From the NCBI RefSeq assembly GCF_000011305.1, contig NC_004369.1, positions 1,922,001-1,986,000 of the forward strand: a stretch of DNA of 64,000 bases. Reading direction: 5' to 3'. This document shows, one piece after another, positions 36,156-44,654 of the stretch (positions within the stretch are counted from its first letter, which is position 1; every line of letters starts with the position of its first letter). This stretch comes from Corynebacterium efficiens YS-314 (lineage in GTDB: Bacteria; Actinomycetota; Actinomycetes; Mycobacteriales; Mycobacteriaceae). The notes beneath the pieces are model-generated. The model was not told the DNA's origin. It made no database searches and saw only the letters and a program-made list of their open reading frames with translations. The translations under genes and the position numbers were made by a program.

Positions 36156-36992
36156 CTAAGCCTCGCCGCGCAGCTCACGCATGCGCTGCGCCACCGCATC
36201 ATCGGTGACATTGGAGGAGGTATTTCCGGATTCGATGGAGCCCTGCTGCTGTCCACCGGTCAGCTGGCCACCGCCGGCCATCTCCGCACGGATCTGCTCG
36301 AGGCGGGAATGACCGGCGAGCTGGATACCTGCCTGTTCCACCTCGGCCATACGGCCTTCGACGGAGTTCTGGGCGAGTTCCGCCTGGCCGAGTGCGTTGG
36401 CATAACGACGCTCGATCTTCTCCCGGACCTGATCCAGGTTCGGGGTGCTGCCGGAGGCGGTCAGGGAGTTCATGGACTTCAGGGACTCGGAGACCTTCTC
36501 CTGCATCTTGGCCTGCTCCAGCTGGCTGAGCAGCTTGGTACGCTCTGCCACCTTCTGCTGCAGTGCCATGGAGTTACGCTCAACAGCCTTCTTGGCCTGA
36601 TCCGCCTGCTGCAGGGCCTGGTCGTGGAGCTGCTTGGTGTCCTCGACGCTCTGTTCGGCGGTCACCAGCTGCGCCGCGAAGGCTTCCGCGGCGTTTTCAT
36701 ACTCGGTAGCCTTCTGTACATCCCCCTCGGCGCGGGCCTTATCGGCCAGCTGAAGCGCCTGACGGGTGTTGCTCTGCAGCTTCTCGATCTCAGCGAGTCG
36801 ACGGTTTAGCTGCATCTCCAGCTGACGCTGGTTGCCGATCACCGCGGCCGCCTGCTGGGACAGCTCCTGGTGCTGACGCTGAGCATCTTCAATGGCCTGC
36901 TGGATCTGTACCTTCGGGTCTGCGTTCTCCTCAATCTTGGAGTCGAACAGAGCCATCAGGTACTTCCATGCCTTTGTAAATGGGTTAGCCAT
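36156..36992 (-). CDS. pspA: PspA/IM30-family membrane stress protein
   Basis: A 278-residue ESCRT-III-like PspA protein. An N-terminal amphipathic helix ([20 protein letters not shown]) is followed by long coiled-coil helices rich in Gln, Glu and Lys (about residues 25-220). The tail is Gly/Gln/Ser-rich. It acts on the inner face of the membrane under envelope stress. It lies downstream of clgR on the same strand; the same pairing occurs in mycobacteria (Rv2745c-Rv2744c), where ClgR controls the psp genes. Confidence 0.92.
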   Translation of the reverse strand: MANPFTKAWKYLMALFDSKIEENADPKVQIQQAIEDAQRQHQELSQQAAAVIGNQRQLEMQLNRRLAEIEKLQSNTRQALQLADKARAEGDVQKATEYENAAEAFAAQLVTAEQSVEDTKQLHDQALQQADQAKKAVERNSMALQQKVAERTKLLSQLEQAKMQEKVSESLKSMNSLTASGSTPNLDQVREKIERRYANALGQAELAQNSVEGRMAEVEQAGIQLAGHSRLEQIRAEMAGGGQLTGGQQQGSIESGNTSSNVTDDAVAQRMRELRGEA

Positions 36993-37176
36993 GATGAAGT
37001 CGAGCCTTCCTAAATCTCTTTAACAGATATTATCGCTGTCTACATTTCTAGCATGCGGCACCGGGCCCGACAGCTGTCCTATGTACACTTTGCCACCATA
37101 GTAGCTGCATGGAGTCCCGTGCGCGGAGCCACGGTGTCTCTGCCCCCGGGGTTATTCTCAGGGCGCCAGTCAGATC

Positions 37177-37500
37177 CTAGACGCGTGCCAGGTCTTCCCT
37201 CGCCGCCTGCAGTGCCATGGAACCAGCGGCTTCGATCAGCACATCGGCAACACTCGCGCCCAGCGCATGACAGACAGAGGCGAGAAGCTCCGAGGAGACC
37301 TCCTTGCGGCCACGCTCAAGTTCGGACAGGTATCCGGGGGAAACACGGGATGCCTCCGCCAGTTCACGCAGGGTGATTCCCTTGTCAGCACGGAAGGAAC
37401 GAAGGGCTGCGCCGAGGGCCTCACGAAGTAGCGGTTCCGGTGCGGTCCGCTTGGTTGCCTCGGTAAGTGGTTTATCGAGAAGGGCTGTGTAAGTAACCAT
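37177..37500 (-). CDS. clgR: Transcriptional activator ClgR
   Basis: Cro/CI-type helix-turn-helix activator of Clp protease and stress genes in actinobacteria, 107 residues. The helix-turn-helix spans about residues 43-66 (TLRELAEASRVSPGYLSELERG), the region conserved in ClgR. ATG 37500 was used; an in-frame GTG immediately before it is equally possible. The cinA-clgR-pspA order suggests common stress control of pspA. No ClgR-type palindrome was identified with confidence. Confidence 0.9.
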   Translation of the reverse strand: MVTYTALLDKPLTEATKRTAPEPLLREALGAALRSFRADKGITLRELAEASRVSPGYLSELERGRKEVSSELLASVCHALGASVADVLIEAAGSMALQAAREDLARV

Positions 37501-37557
37501 CACTAGGTTTAACTCTCTTTCCCTCGAATTTGTTCCCAGTTTACCTCGGGACCTGAG

Positions 37558-38112
37558 TCAGCGGGACTCAAAGGTGCCGGTTAGACGGTCGATCAGAATC
37601 TCAAAGCACCGGTGAACGGCAGTTTCCCTGATTCTCTGCCGACCCTCCAGCGGTGAACGACGGGCGAGTTCAGCCAAGCGTACCTGCTCCCGCGAACTGA
37701 ACGCCGCGATGGATTCAACACGCCCCCCGGGGCCGGCCAGACCGATCCACACCTCACCGACAGGATGACCGTCCTGACTGTCGGGACCGGCGACCCCGGT
37801 CAGCGACAGCGCCCAGTCCGATGAACAACGATCCCGGGCACCGGTTGCCATCGCCGCGGCGCACTCGGGTGAGACCACCCCGCGCTTGTCGACGACCTCC
37901 CGTGGCACCCCAGCCAGTTCGATCTTCAATTCCGTGGCATAGGTGACAAGACCTCCCCGCAGCACCGTCGACGCACCCGGCACACCCGCGAAGGTTGCGG
38001 CGGCCAGTCCGGCGGTGAGGGATTCACAGAAGGACAGGGTCTGACCTGCACCGGTGAGCAACTCAAGCAACAACCTGGCCGGGGGCACCGGGGTGGCTGA
38101 CGGGGCTGACAT
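37558..38112 (-). CDS. cinA: CinA C-terminal domain nicotinamide-nucleotide amidase
   Basis: A 184-residue stand-alone CinA-C/PncC domain, an NMN deamidase type. Conserved blocks are TLSFCESLTAGLAAATFAGVPGAS, GGLVTYATELK, VVSPECAAAMA and SLTGVAGPD. There is no N-terminal MoaB-like domain, as in many actinobacterial copies. It follows pgsA by 12 bases and precedes clgR, an order also found in C. glutamicum and mycobacteria. Confidence 0.92.
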   Translation of the reverse strand: MSAPSATPVPPARLLLELLTGAGQTLSFCESLTAGLAAATFAGVPGASTVLRGGLVTYATELKIELAGVPREVVDKRGVVSPECAAAMATGARDRCSSDWALSLTGVAGPDSQDGHPVGEVWIGLAGPGGRVESIAAFSSREQVRLAELARRSPLEGRQRIRETAVHRCFEILIDRLTGTFESR

Positions 38113-38124
38113 GACTGATACGTC

Positions 38125-38748
38125 CTAGCTTGAGGACTTCCGGGAATCCACAATGTACTGGATTCCGGTGAACACCGTGACCGCCACCGCGGCGTACATG
38201 ACGACCTGGCTCGGGATATCCATCCACCCGGGTAGAGGCGCGAGGTAGAGCGCGACAGCCAGGGTCTGCAGGGCAGTCTTCATCTTGCCACCCTTGCTCG
38301 CCGGCACCACGGTGCCCCGACGCAGCTGGAAGAAACGCCAGATGGTGATCCCGAATTCCCTGATGACGATGAGGGCGGTGGCCCACCACGGGAGGATGCC
38401 AATGATGTTGAAACAGACGAAGGCCGTGGTCATCAGGGCCTTGTCCGCGATTGGGTCCGCGATCTTACCGAAGTCGGTGACCAGGCCCCGGGCACGCGCG
38501 ATATCACCGTCCAGCTTGTCGGTGATCATCAACAACACGAAGACCACCAGAGCCCACCAGGCATGGGCGTTGTTCTCTGCCTGCCCCTCCAGTGTCAGCC
38601 AGGCGAACAACGGAATCACGATGATGCGCAGACTGGTCAGGAAATTGGGCAGATTCCAATTCGATGGTTTCGGGGACACCCCATCGGAAACCGCGGCGCC
38701 CGGCCGACCTTCTGGTGCGCCCATTGCGCCTGCTGAAACATCACTCAC
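38125..38748 (-). CDS. pgsA: CDP-diacylglycerol-glycerol-3-phosphate 3-phosphatidyltransferase
   Basis: Membrane enzyme that commits CDP-diacylglycerol to phosphatidylglycerol. The 207-residue protein carries the CDP-alcohol phosphotransferase motif DG-x2-AR-x8-G-x3-D-x3-D (LDGDIARARGLVTDFGKIADPIAD). It has about four to five membrane spans. The start is a GTG at 38748. An Ala/Gly-rich N-terminus of about 30 residues precedes the first span. Confidence 0.92.
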   Translation of the reverse strand: MSDVSAGAMGAPEGRPGAAVSDGVSPKPSNWNLPNFLTSLRIIVIPLFAWLTLEGQAENNAHAWWALVVFVLLMITDKLDGDIARARGLVTDFGKIADPIADKALMTTAFVCFNIIGILPWWATALIVIREFGITIWRFFQLRRGTVVPASKGGKMKTALQTLAVALYLAPLPGWMDIPSQVVMYAAVAVTVFTGIQYIVDSRKSSS

Positions 38749-38836
38749 GGTTGTCTACCCTACCCTCCGCCGCAGTTTCGACAATCTCAGACCACCCGAA
38801 GCCGTACCGGTGGCTGGTTGCCTACAATAAGTACCC

Positions 38837-39130
38837 ATGACCTACTTCGCAGTAACCTACACCTACAGCCCGGACAGCGAGGAGATCGTCAATCTGCGCC
38901 CGGTGCACCGTGAATTCATCGGTTCCCTGAAGGACAAGGGCCAGATCGTCGGCTCCGGCCCCTTCACCGACGGCGAGGGCGGCGCACTGATCGTCATCGA
39001 ATTGGAGGATGGCTCCACCATCGCCGATGCCGAACAGATCATGAACCGGGATCCGTTCCATACCGGGGGTGCCCTGGATGGTCGCACAATCCGCCAGTGG
39101 AACCCCGTCATCAGCACATTCGGCAGATAG
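38837..39130 (+). CDS. YciI-like protein
   Basis: A 97-residue YciI/YCII-domain protein with a dimeric alpha-beta barrel fold. The motif stretch RPVHREFIGSLKDKG contains the conserved His, followed by GPFTDGEGGALIVIE and MNRDPFHTGG. A catalytic or ligand-binding role is unproven. A tacaat -10 hexamer (38823-38828) ends eight bases before the ATG, so the transcript is probably leaderless. Confidence 0.88.
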   Translation: MTYFAVTYTYSPDSEEIVNLRPVHREFIGSLKDKGQIVGSGPFTDGEGGALIVIELEDGSTIADAEQIMNRDPFHTGGALDGRTIRQWNPVISTFGR

Positions 39131-39165
39131 CAACCCCGACCAACGTTCCAGCTGGAAAATACAAG

Positions 39166-39202
39166 AGGGCGTCTGCTCCCCAATGAGGGGAGCAGACGCC
39201 CT
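39166..39202. terminator. Bidirectional terminator between the yciI-like gene and terC
   Basis: Perfect 16-bp stem agggcgtctgctcccc / complement with loop aatga. Confidence 0.92.
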
Positions 39203-39252
39203 TGCCAATCCTGGACGGCTACTTTCTCAGCCAGGATCCCGGGACTGTAGAA

Positions 39253-40410
39253 CTAGGACTTGTCGTTCTTTTCTCCGGAGAGATCAGCACGGGTGGAGGT
39301 GCCGGTCCTGGTCCCGGTGGAGGTCTCACCGCCGGTGGAGTAATCATCGCCGTTCTCGCCGGTCGGCCAGGTATCACCGAGGTACTTGGCGGTGTTCCAC
39401 TTCGGTGGCACACCACCCATGTTCTCGTCGCGCTTGTTCTTGATGATGGAGGCGACGACGGTGATCACCAGGACACCCATGATGAACACCAGGGAGAAGG
39501 TGGTCGCCACCTCAGGCACGGCAACGTTCTCACCGCCGTTGATGAACGGCAGGTTGTTCTCGTGGAGAGCGTGCAGACCCAGCTTGACGCCGATGAAGGC
39601 CAGGATGAGTCCCAGACCGTAGGGCAGGTAGACCAGGCGATCGAGCAGGCCGTCAAGTAGGAAGTACATCTGTCGCAGGCCCAACAGCGCGAAGGCGTTG
39701 GTGGTGAAGACGATGTATGGCTCGGTGGTAATACCGTAGATCGCCGGGATCGAGTCCAGGGCGAACATCAGGTCAACCATGCCGATGGAGACGATCGCCA
39801 CGAACAGCGGGGTCAGACTGAGTTTGCCGCCGACGCGGTGGGTGAGCTTGTCACCGTGGTACCCGGAGGTGACCGGAATGACCTTGCGCAGCATCTTGAT
39901 GATGAGCATGTCGTTCGGGTCGGTGTCCGGGGTCTCCCGGATCTCGTCCCACAGCAGCTTAACCGCGGTGTAGATCAACCAGATGGAGAAGATGTAGAAG
40001 ACATCGGACCAGGCCTCGATGACTGCGGCACCCAGGAGGATGAACACCAGGCGGAAGATCAGCGCCATGGCGATACCGATGAGCAGCACCTTCTGCTGGT
40101 ACTTCCTCGGGATCTTGAAGGAGCTCATGATCAGGGCGAAGATGAACAGGTTATCCACGCTGAGAGCCTTCTCGGTGACATAACCGGTGAAGAACTCAAT
40201 ACCGTGCTGGTGCGGGTTGCCTGGCTCCCCCCAGGTGAACCAGAGGAACACACCGAATACACAGGCCAGCGCCACGTAGAACAGACTCCACCACGCTGAT
40301 TCCTTCATGCTCGGTTCATGCGGGGTGCGCACGTGGGAGTAGAAGTCAAAGATGAAGAAGCCCAGGATCACCGCACCGGTGATCAACCACACTGTCAGAT
40401 TTACTTCCAT
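39253..40410 (-). CDS. TerC-family membrane protein (probable manganese exporter)
   Basis: A 385-residue TerC/Alx-type protein with about nine membrane spans. Family motifs are present: FFTGYVTEKALSVDNLFIFALI and VDLMFALDSIPAIYG, whose acidic residues are thought to bind metal. The hydrophilic C-terminal tail has Thr/Ser/Gly-rich repeats. ATG 40410 follows ggagg, which lies inside a terminator stem. The yybP-ykoY-type riboswitch upstream argues for manganese export, the role shown for TerC/MeeF-type proteins elsewhere; tellurium resistance is not implied. Confidence 0.92.
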   Translation of the reverse strand: MEVNLTVWLITGAVILGFFIFDFYSHVRTPHEPSMKESAWWSLFYVALACVFGVFLWFTWGEPGNPHQHGIEFFTGYVTEKALSVDNLFIFALIMSSFKIPRKYQQKVLLIGIAMALIFRLVFILLGAAVIEAWSDVFYIFSIWLIYTAVKLLWDEIRETPDTDPNDMLIIKMLRKVIPVTSGYHGDKLTHRVGGKLSLTPLFVAIVSIGMVDLMFALDSIPAIYGITTEPYIVFTTNAFALLGLRQMYFLLDGLLDRLVYLPYGLGLILAFIGVKLGLHALHENNLPFINGGENVAVPEVATTFSLVFIMGVLVITVVASIIKNKRDENMGGVPPKWNTAKYLGDTWPTGENGDDYSTGGETSTGTRTGTSTRADLSGEKNDKS

Positions 40411-40455
40411 AGAAAAAGAACCTCCGGTTCTTGATTGTCGTTTAAGAACCGGAGG
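40411..40455 (-). terminator. Riboswitch-controlled terminator that also holds the terC Shine-Dalgarno
   Basis: On the minus strand cctccggttctt, 11 bases, then aagaaccggagg form a 12-bp stem followed by ttctttttct and then the start ATG. The ggagg in the 3' arm is the only ribosome binding site, and the 5' arm overlaps the conserved 3' end of the aptamer, so the stem can form only when the aptamer is undone. Confidence 0.85.
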
Positions 40456-40585
40456 TCTCCCCCACCCGCGTTTCCGGTGGGCCGACATGACCGGGAATCA
40501 TCCATCCGGCCACTACAGGTGAACCAGATGTTGATTGCCGTGTTGACGATCAATGCCGTGAACGGGGTACTCCCCTCCATTACGA
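40450..40585 (-). ncRNA. yybP-ykoY-type (manganese) riboswitch aptamer
   Basis: The minus strand upstream of terC carries the two landmarks of this class: aggggagta (40568-40576) near the 5' end and ggggagacctcc (around 40449-40460) at the 3' end. About 100 bases with internal hairpin potential (gtggccgg..., cccaccggaaacgcgggtggg) lie between. A ttatagt -10-like sequence on the minus strand (around 40594-40600) suits a transcript starting just upstream. Identification is by eye, not by covariance model. Confidence 0.75.
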
Positions 40586-40681
40586 AAGGAAACTATAACC
40601 TAATCCTTTCCTGACCGCCAGCCTCCACGCTGGCGAAATCCTAGCAAAATACTTCTGGTTATCCCCGTTTCAAAAATTCAA

Positions 40682-40719
40682 GGGGCTGAAAACCACACAT
40701 AGCGGTGGTTTTCAGCCCC
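40682..40719. terminator. Terminator of ftsK
   Basis: Perfect 15-bp stem ggggctgaaaaccac / gtggttttcagcccc. On the minus strand it is followed by ttgaattttt. It lies just past the ftsK stop codon; the remaining 40586-40681 is AT-rich and has no gene. Confidence 0.9.
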
Positions 40720-40766
40720 ATTTCATTCCGGTTACGGTGCGCAGTACACCGGTCAGAGCGGCCCGG

Positions 40767-43700
40767 TCAGAACACCCCACCGGCAGGGTTGGCGCGGACA
40801 ACGGTGGTCCCGTCCGAACTGGAGGAGTCATCACTTCCGTCCCCGGGTCCCTCGCCCACCGGCTCGGCATAACCGTCATCACCCCACTGTTCCTCCTTAG
40901 GGGCATCGGCGGGGTCAGCGCCCTTGAGCATCCACAGGATGGTGTCGAGTTCCTCAGGCTTGACCAGCACCTCACGGGCCTTGGATCCCTCGGAGGGGCC
41001 AACCACCCCGCGGGTCTCCATCAGGTCCATGAGGCGACCGGCCTTGGCGAAGCCGATGCGGAGTTTACGCTGCAGCATGGAGGTGGAACCGATCTGGGAG
41101 GTGACCACCAGCTCCACGGCCTCGAGCAGGTCATCGAGATCATCACCGATGTCGGCGTCGATCTTCTTGGAGTCCCCACCCTTGTCCTCGGTGACACCGT
41201 CGGTGTAGTCGGGTTCGGCCTGGACCTTCGCCGCCTCGACAACCGCCTGGATCTCCTCGTCGGTGACGAAGGCACCCTGGATGCGCTGCGGCTTGCCGGC
41301 ACCCTGCGGGATGAACAGTGCATCGCCCATACCGATGAGTTTCTCGGCACCGCCCTGGTCGAGGATGACGCGGGAGTCGGTCAGTGAGGAGGTCGCGAAC
41401 GCCAGTCTGGACGGCACATTGGTCTTGATCAGTCCGGTGACCACGTCAACGGATGGACGCTGGGTGGCCAGCACCAGGTGGATTCCGGCGGCACGTGCCT
41501 TCTGGGTGATGCGCACGATCGATTCCTCGATCTCCTTCGGCGCGGTCATCATGAGATCGGCGAGCTCGTCGACCACACAGATGATGTACGGGTAGGCACG
41601 GTACTCACGCTTGGACCCCAGTGGGGTCTCGATCTCCCCGGACTTGATCTTGCGGTTGAAGTCCTTGATGTGGCGCACACGGGTCTGCTTCATGTCCATG
41701 TAACGCTGTTCCATCTCCTCCACGAGCCACTGCAGTGCCGCGGCGGCCTTCTTCGGCTGGGTGATGATCGGGGTGATCAGGTGCGGGATGCCCTCGTAGG
41801 GGGTCAGCTCCACCATCTTCGGGTCAACGAGGATCAGGCGCACCTCCTCTGGGGTCGCACGGGTCAGCAGGGACACCAGCAGGGAGTTGACGAAGGCGGA
41901 TTTACCCGAACCGGTGGATCCCGCCACGAGCAGGTGGGGCATCTTCTGCACGGAGTAGGACACGAAGTCGCCCTCGATGTCCTTGCCCAGGCCGACCAGC
42001 ATCGGATCGAGGTTGTCCACGGTGGCCGGCGCGTTGAGCACATCACCGAGGCGGACCATCTCACGGTCGGCGTTGGGTACCTCGATACCCACGGCGGATT
42101 TACCGGGGATCGGGGTCAGCAGGCGGACGTTCTCGGTGGCCACCGCGTAGGCGATGTTGGACTGCAGGTTGGTGATCTTGGAGACCTTGACGCCGGGTCC
42201 CAGCTCAATCTCATAACGGGTGACCGTGGGGCCACGGGAAAAGCCCGTCACCGCGGCGTCGACATTGAACTCCCGGAAGACATCGGTGATCGCCTCGATG
42301 ATGCGGTCATTGGTTTCAGAATGTGTCTTGGCCGGGGCCCCCGGGATCAGGAGATCCGCGCTCGGCAGCACATAGGTGCTGTCGCCGTCGCTGACCACCA
42401 CCCCGGGATTGTCCTCGGGTTCCTCCTTTGGTGGGCCCTGTGGATCCATGCCGGATCGTTGAATCATGGCCTGGCGTAGATTCTCCCGCGATGCCGCCAC
42501 GGCATCCCTGGCGGAGTCCTTCGCCGGGGCCGGAGCTTCGGCCGCCGGTGTCTCCGGGGCCTTGACCGCAGGAAACTCATCGGTTTCGCTCACCGACGGT
42601 TTACGGCGTTCCGGTTCGGGGAACAGGGCGGGCTCGATGCTTGTCGACGCCTCCGTCTGCTTCCTCTCGCGGGATCCGGTGGGCGCGACGCTGGGCGGGG
42701 GTCCCGGCGGGGTGCCGGGCTCATCCGCCGGGTACCTGTCCAACGACGCCGCGGCACGACGGGGTGTCGAGGAGGTGGTCCGCCGGGGTGTGACACGGGT
42801 GGGGCGGGGCTCAGCTGCTGGCAGCGCCCGTCCGGAGGCCCTGGTCTCGATCTCCCGGTCCACGTGACCGTAGAGATCGTCACCCTCCTCGTCATCATCC
42901 TCCGCGCCGGCGCCGAAACCGAAGAATCCGGTGACGAAACCACCGAATTCACGAATGGTGATGCCTGTGGTCTTCAGTGCCCCGTAGAACAGAATGAGAA
43001 AGAGGATCGGTACGGCCAGATAGACGCTGAACCCCAGTTCCAGTGGAGTTCCCACCCAGGCACCGATGGCCCCACCGGCATTTTTCCTCCCTGCCCATTC
43101 CGCAGGGTTGCCGGCGAACAGATGGATCAGGCCCAGCATGCAGAGCAGGATGATGCTGCCACCGATCCCGACCCGGGTGCGGGACTGCGGATCGGGGGTG
43201 TAGTTCAGCATGAGCGCCACCGCGGCAGCGATGAGCGCGACCGGGAGTACCCACGCGCCGGCACCGATGGTCAGGTGGACTATATCGGCGATGAAGGTGC
43301 CCACGGGCCCACCGACACCCAGCCAGACTGCGGCGCCGAGAACTATCGCGATGCCGACCAGGGTGAGAGCAATGCCGTCGGCGTGTTCATCCATGAATGT
43401 CCCGGCACGTCCCCAGGATGAGGTGCGGGGCGGGGAATCCGTCCCGTCCTCCTCATACACATCCTCAGTGCTCGCCCTGGTGCTCCTTCTGGTGGTCGCA
43501 CGAGCCTTGGGCTTCGTAGAGATCTCCTCCTCAAAATCATCGAAATCATCAAAGTCGTCGGCATCATCACCCCGGCCACGGGCCAGATCACCGAGGGACC
43601 GGGTCATCTTCCCCAGGCCGTTCGCCGTGGCGGAGAACAGGCTGCCGATGCCGGTGCCCACAGCACGAAATGCGCTGCCGGTCCTCTCGTCAGAGGTCTC

Positions 43701-43865
43701 GGCAGCGCGACGAGCGGTCATCGAGGTCGTGAGGGCTGTGGTGTCCGCCCTGTCCGTTCTCTGGGCTGGCTTACTTCTCCGGGTCGTCGTGGTGGTCTTC
43801 GGCCCCGTCGACTTTCCCGATGAGCGTGAGCTGCCCCGCTTGGGTGCGCCGTTTCTGACAGTCAT
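40767..43865 (-). CDS. ftsK: DNA translocase FtsK
   Basis: Septal DNA pump of 1,032 residues that moves chromosome termini during division. The N-terminus is low-complexity and basic (Thr/Arg/Ser-rich, then an Asp-rich stretch [14 protein letters not shown]). Four to five membrane spans lie around residues 155-310, followed by a Pro/Ala-rich linker (about 320-500). The RecA-like motor has Walker [10 protein letters not shown] (about residue 646) and Walker [12 protein letters not shown] (about 764). The C-terminal gamma domain ([20 protein letters not shown]) recognises KOPS sequences. ATG 43865 was preferred over the longer frame. Confidence 0.96.
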   Translation of the reverse strand: MTVRNGAPKRGSSRSSGKSTGPKTTTTTRRSKPAQRTDRADTTALTTSMTARRAAETSDERTGSAFRAVGTGIGSLFSATANGLGKMTRSLGDLARGRGDDADDFDDFDDFEEEISTKPKARATTRRSTRASTEDVYEEDGTDSPPRTSSWGRAGTFMDEHADGIALTLVGIAIVLGAAVWLGVGGPVGTFIADIVHLTIGAGAWVLPVALIAAAVALMLNYTPDPQSRTRVGIGGSIILLCMLGLIHLFAGNPAEWAGRKNAGGAIGAWVGTPLELGFSVYLAVPILFLILFYGALKTTGITIREFGGFVTGFFGFGAGAEDDDEEGDDLYGHVDREIETRASGRALPAAEPRPTRVTPRRTTSSTPRRAAASLDRYPADEPGTPPGPPPSVAPTGSRERKQTEASTSIEPALFPEPERRKPSVSETDEFPAVKAPETPAAEAPAPAKDSARDAVAASRENLRQAMIQRSGMDPQGPPKEEPEDNPGVVVSDGDSTYVLPSADLLIPGAPAKTHSETNDRIIEAITDVFREFNVDAAVTGFSRGPTVTRYEIELGPGVKVSKITNLQSNIAYAVATENVRLLTPIPGKSAVGIEVPNADREMVRLGDVLNAPATVDNLDPMLVGLGKDIEGDFVSYSVQKMPHLLVAGSTGSGKSAFVNSLLVSLLTRATPEEVRLILVDPKMVELTPYEGIPHLITPIITQPKKAAAALQWLVEEMEQRYMDMKQTRVRHIKDFNRKIKSGEIETPLGSKREYRAYPYIICVVDELADLMMTAPKEIEESIVRITQKARAAGIHLVLATQRPSVDVVTGLIKTNVPSRLAFATSSLTDSRVILDQGGAEKLIGMGDALFIPQGAGKPQRIQGAFVTDEEIQAVVEAAKVQAEPDYTDGVTEDKGGDSKKIDADIGDDLDDLLEAVELVVTSQIGSTSMLQRKLRIGFAKAGRLMDLMETRGVVGPSEGSKAREVLVKPEELDTILWMLKGADPADAPKEEQWGDDGYAEPVGEGPGDGSDDSSSSDGTTVVRANPAGGVF

Positions 43866-43955
43866 GGCCCTAAGAGTAGTCGCACCAACCACACGTATCA
43901 CAGCTGCACCACACCCTCGTCGGCGAAAATCTGCGAATCCCCGTCTCAGCCATGG

Positions 43956-44591
43956 TTACAGATTGAGACGTTCCACCGAGGAATCATCACCGGAGATGTC
44001 CAGGTTGACCACGTCCCTGCCGAAGATCCACATGAGGATCTCCCCCACCCCACCGGAGATCCGGACCACGGCCTCCCCATCGGGTGACACCCCCGGTTTG
44101 TCATTGACTACTAGCCGACTGAATCCATCAGGATCGATGATCACAGGTCGATCAGATTTGATCGCACGCCCGGCAGTCAGTTTGATCGCACGGTAGAGAT
44201 ACTGGCGGTGTTCAGGCGCCAGTTCGCGCTCGTCCACCGGATCACCCGGCTCCAGATGACCACGCACTACATCTTCATGGTGGACAAAGTGTTCCACCCC
44301 ATTGGCCACCGGGTCAAGGATCTTCCATGGACTCAGCCCGCGGGGCCCCTCGGCCCATTTCCGGACGATTTCCTCATAGGGTCGCTCCAGGGCCTTCTCG
44401 GTTTCCGCGCCGACGGCATCACCGTCACCCGGCAGCATGGATTTCAACTGCGCGAGGGACTTATTCTCCCGAATCCACAGGTGTACCGCGAGGTCCCTGG
44501 TCGTCCAGTCCCCGCAGAGGGTAGGCGCATCAGGGCCCTTATCGAGGAGAGTCTGTGCAAGAGCCGAACGTTCGCTGCTGGAAAAAGTCAT
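43956..44591 (-). CDS. TIGR03085-family (DinB/MDMPI-like) protein
   Basis: A 211-residue protein of the actinobacterial TIGR03085 family, related to mycothiol-dependent maleylpyruvate isomerase domains. It has a four-helix bundle with TLCGDWTTRDLAVHLWIRE (about residues 24-42) and a second HFVHHEDVVRG (about 101-111). These His/Glu residues are candidate metal ligands. A mycothiol-linked role is plausible for the organism but not shown. The preceding terminator hairpin includes the start codon. Confidence 0.82.
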   Translation of the reverse strand: MTFSSSERSALAQTLLDKGPDAPTLCGDWTTRDLAVHLWIRENKSLAQLKSMLPGDGDAVGAETEKALERPYEEIVRKWAEGPRGLSPWKILDPVANGVEHFVHHEDVVRGHLEPGDPVDERELAPEHRQYLYRAIKLTAGRAIKSDRPVIIDPDGFSRLVVNDKPGVSPDGEAVVRISGGVGEILMWIFGRDVVNLDISGDDSSVERLNL

Positions 44592-44633
44592 GACCCCAGC
44601 CTAGGTGCTTTTGAGACACCAGGCTGAGGTCAT
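44590..44633 (-). terminator. Terminator of rnj whose stem contains the next start codon
   Basis: On the minus strand atgacctcagcctggtg, loop, then cacctaggctggggtcat, one bulge and one mismatch or wobble. The final ATG of the 3' arm is the start codon of the TIGR03085 gene, and the U-rich run (gactttttcc) is its codons 2-5. Confidence 0.75.
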
Positions 44634-44654
44634 ATCGTTATTTTAGACAGTAGA

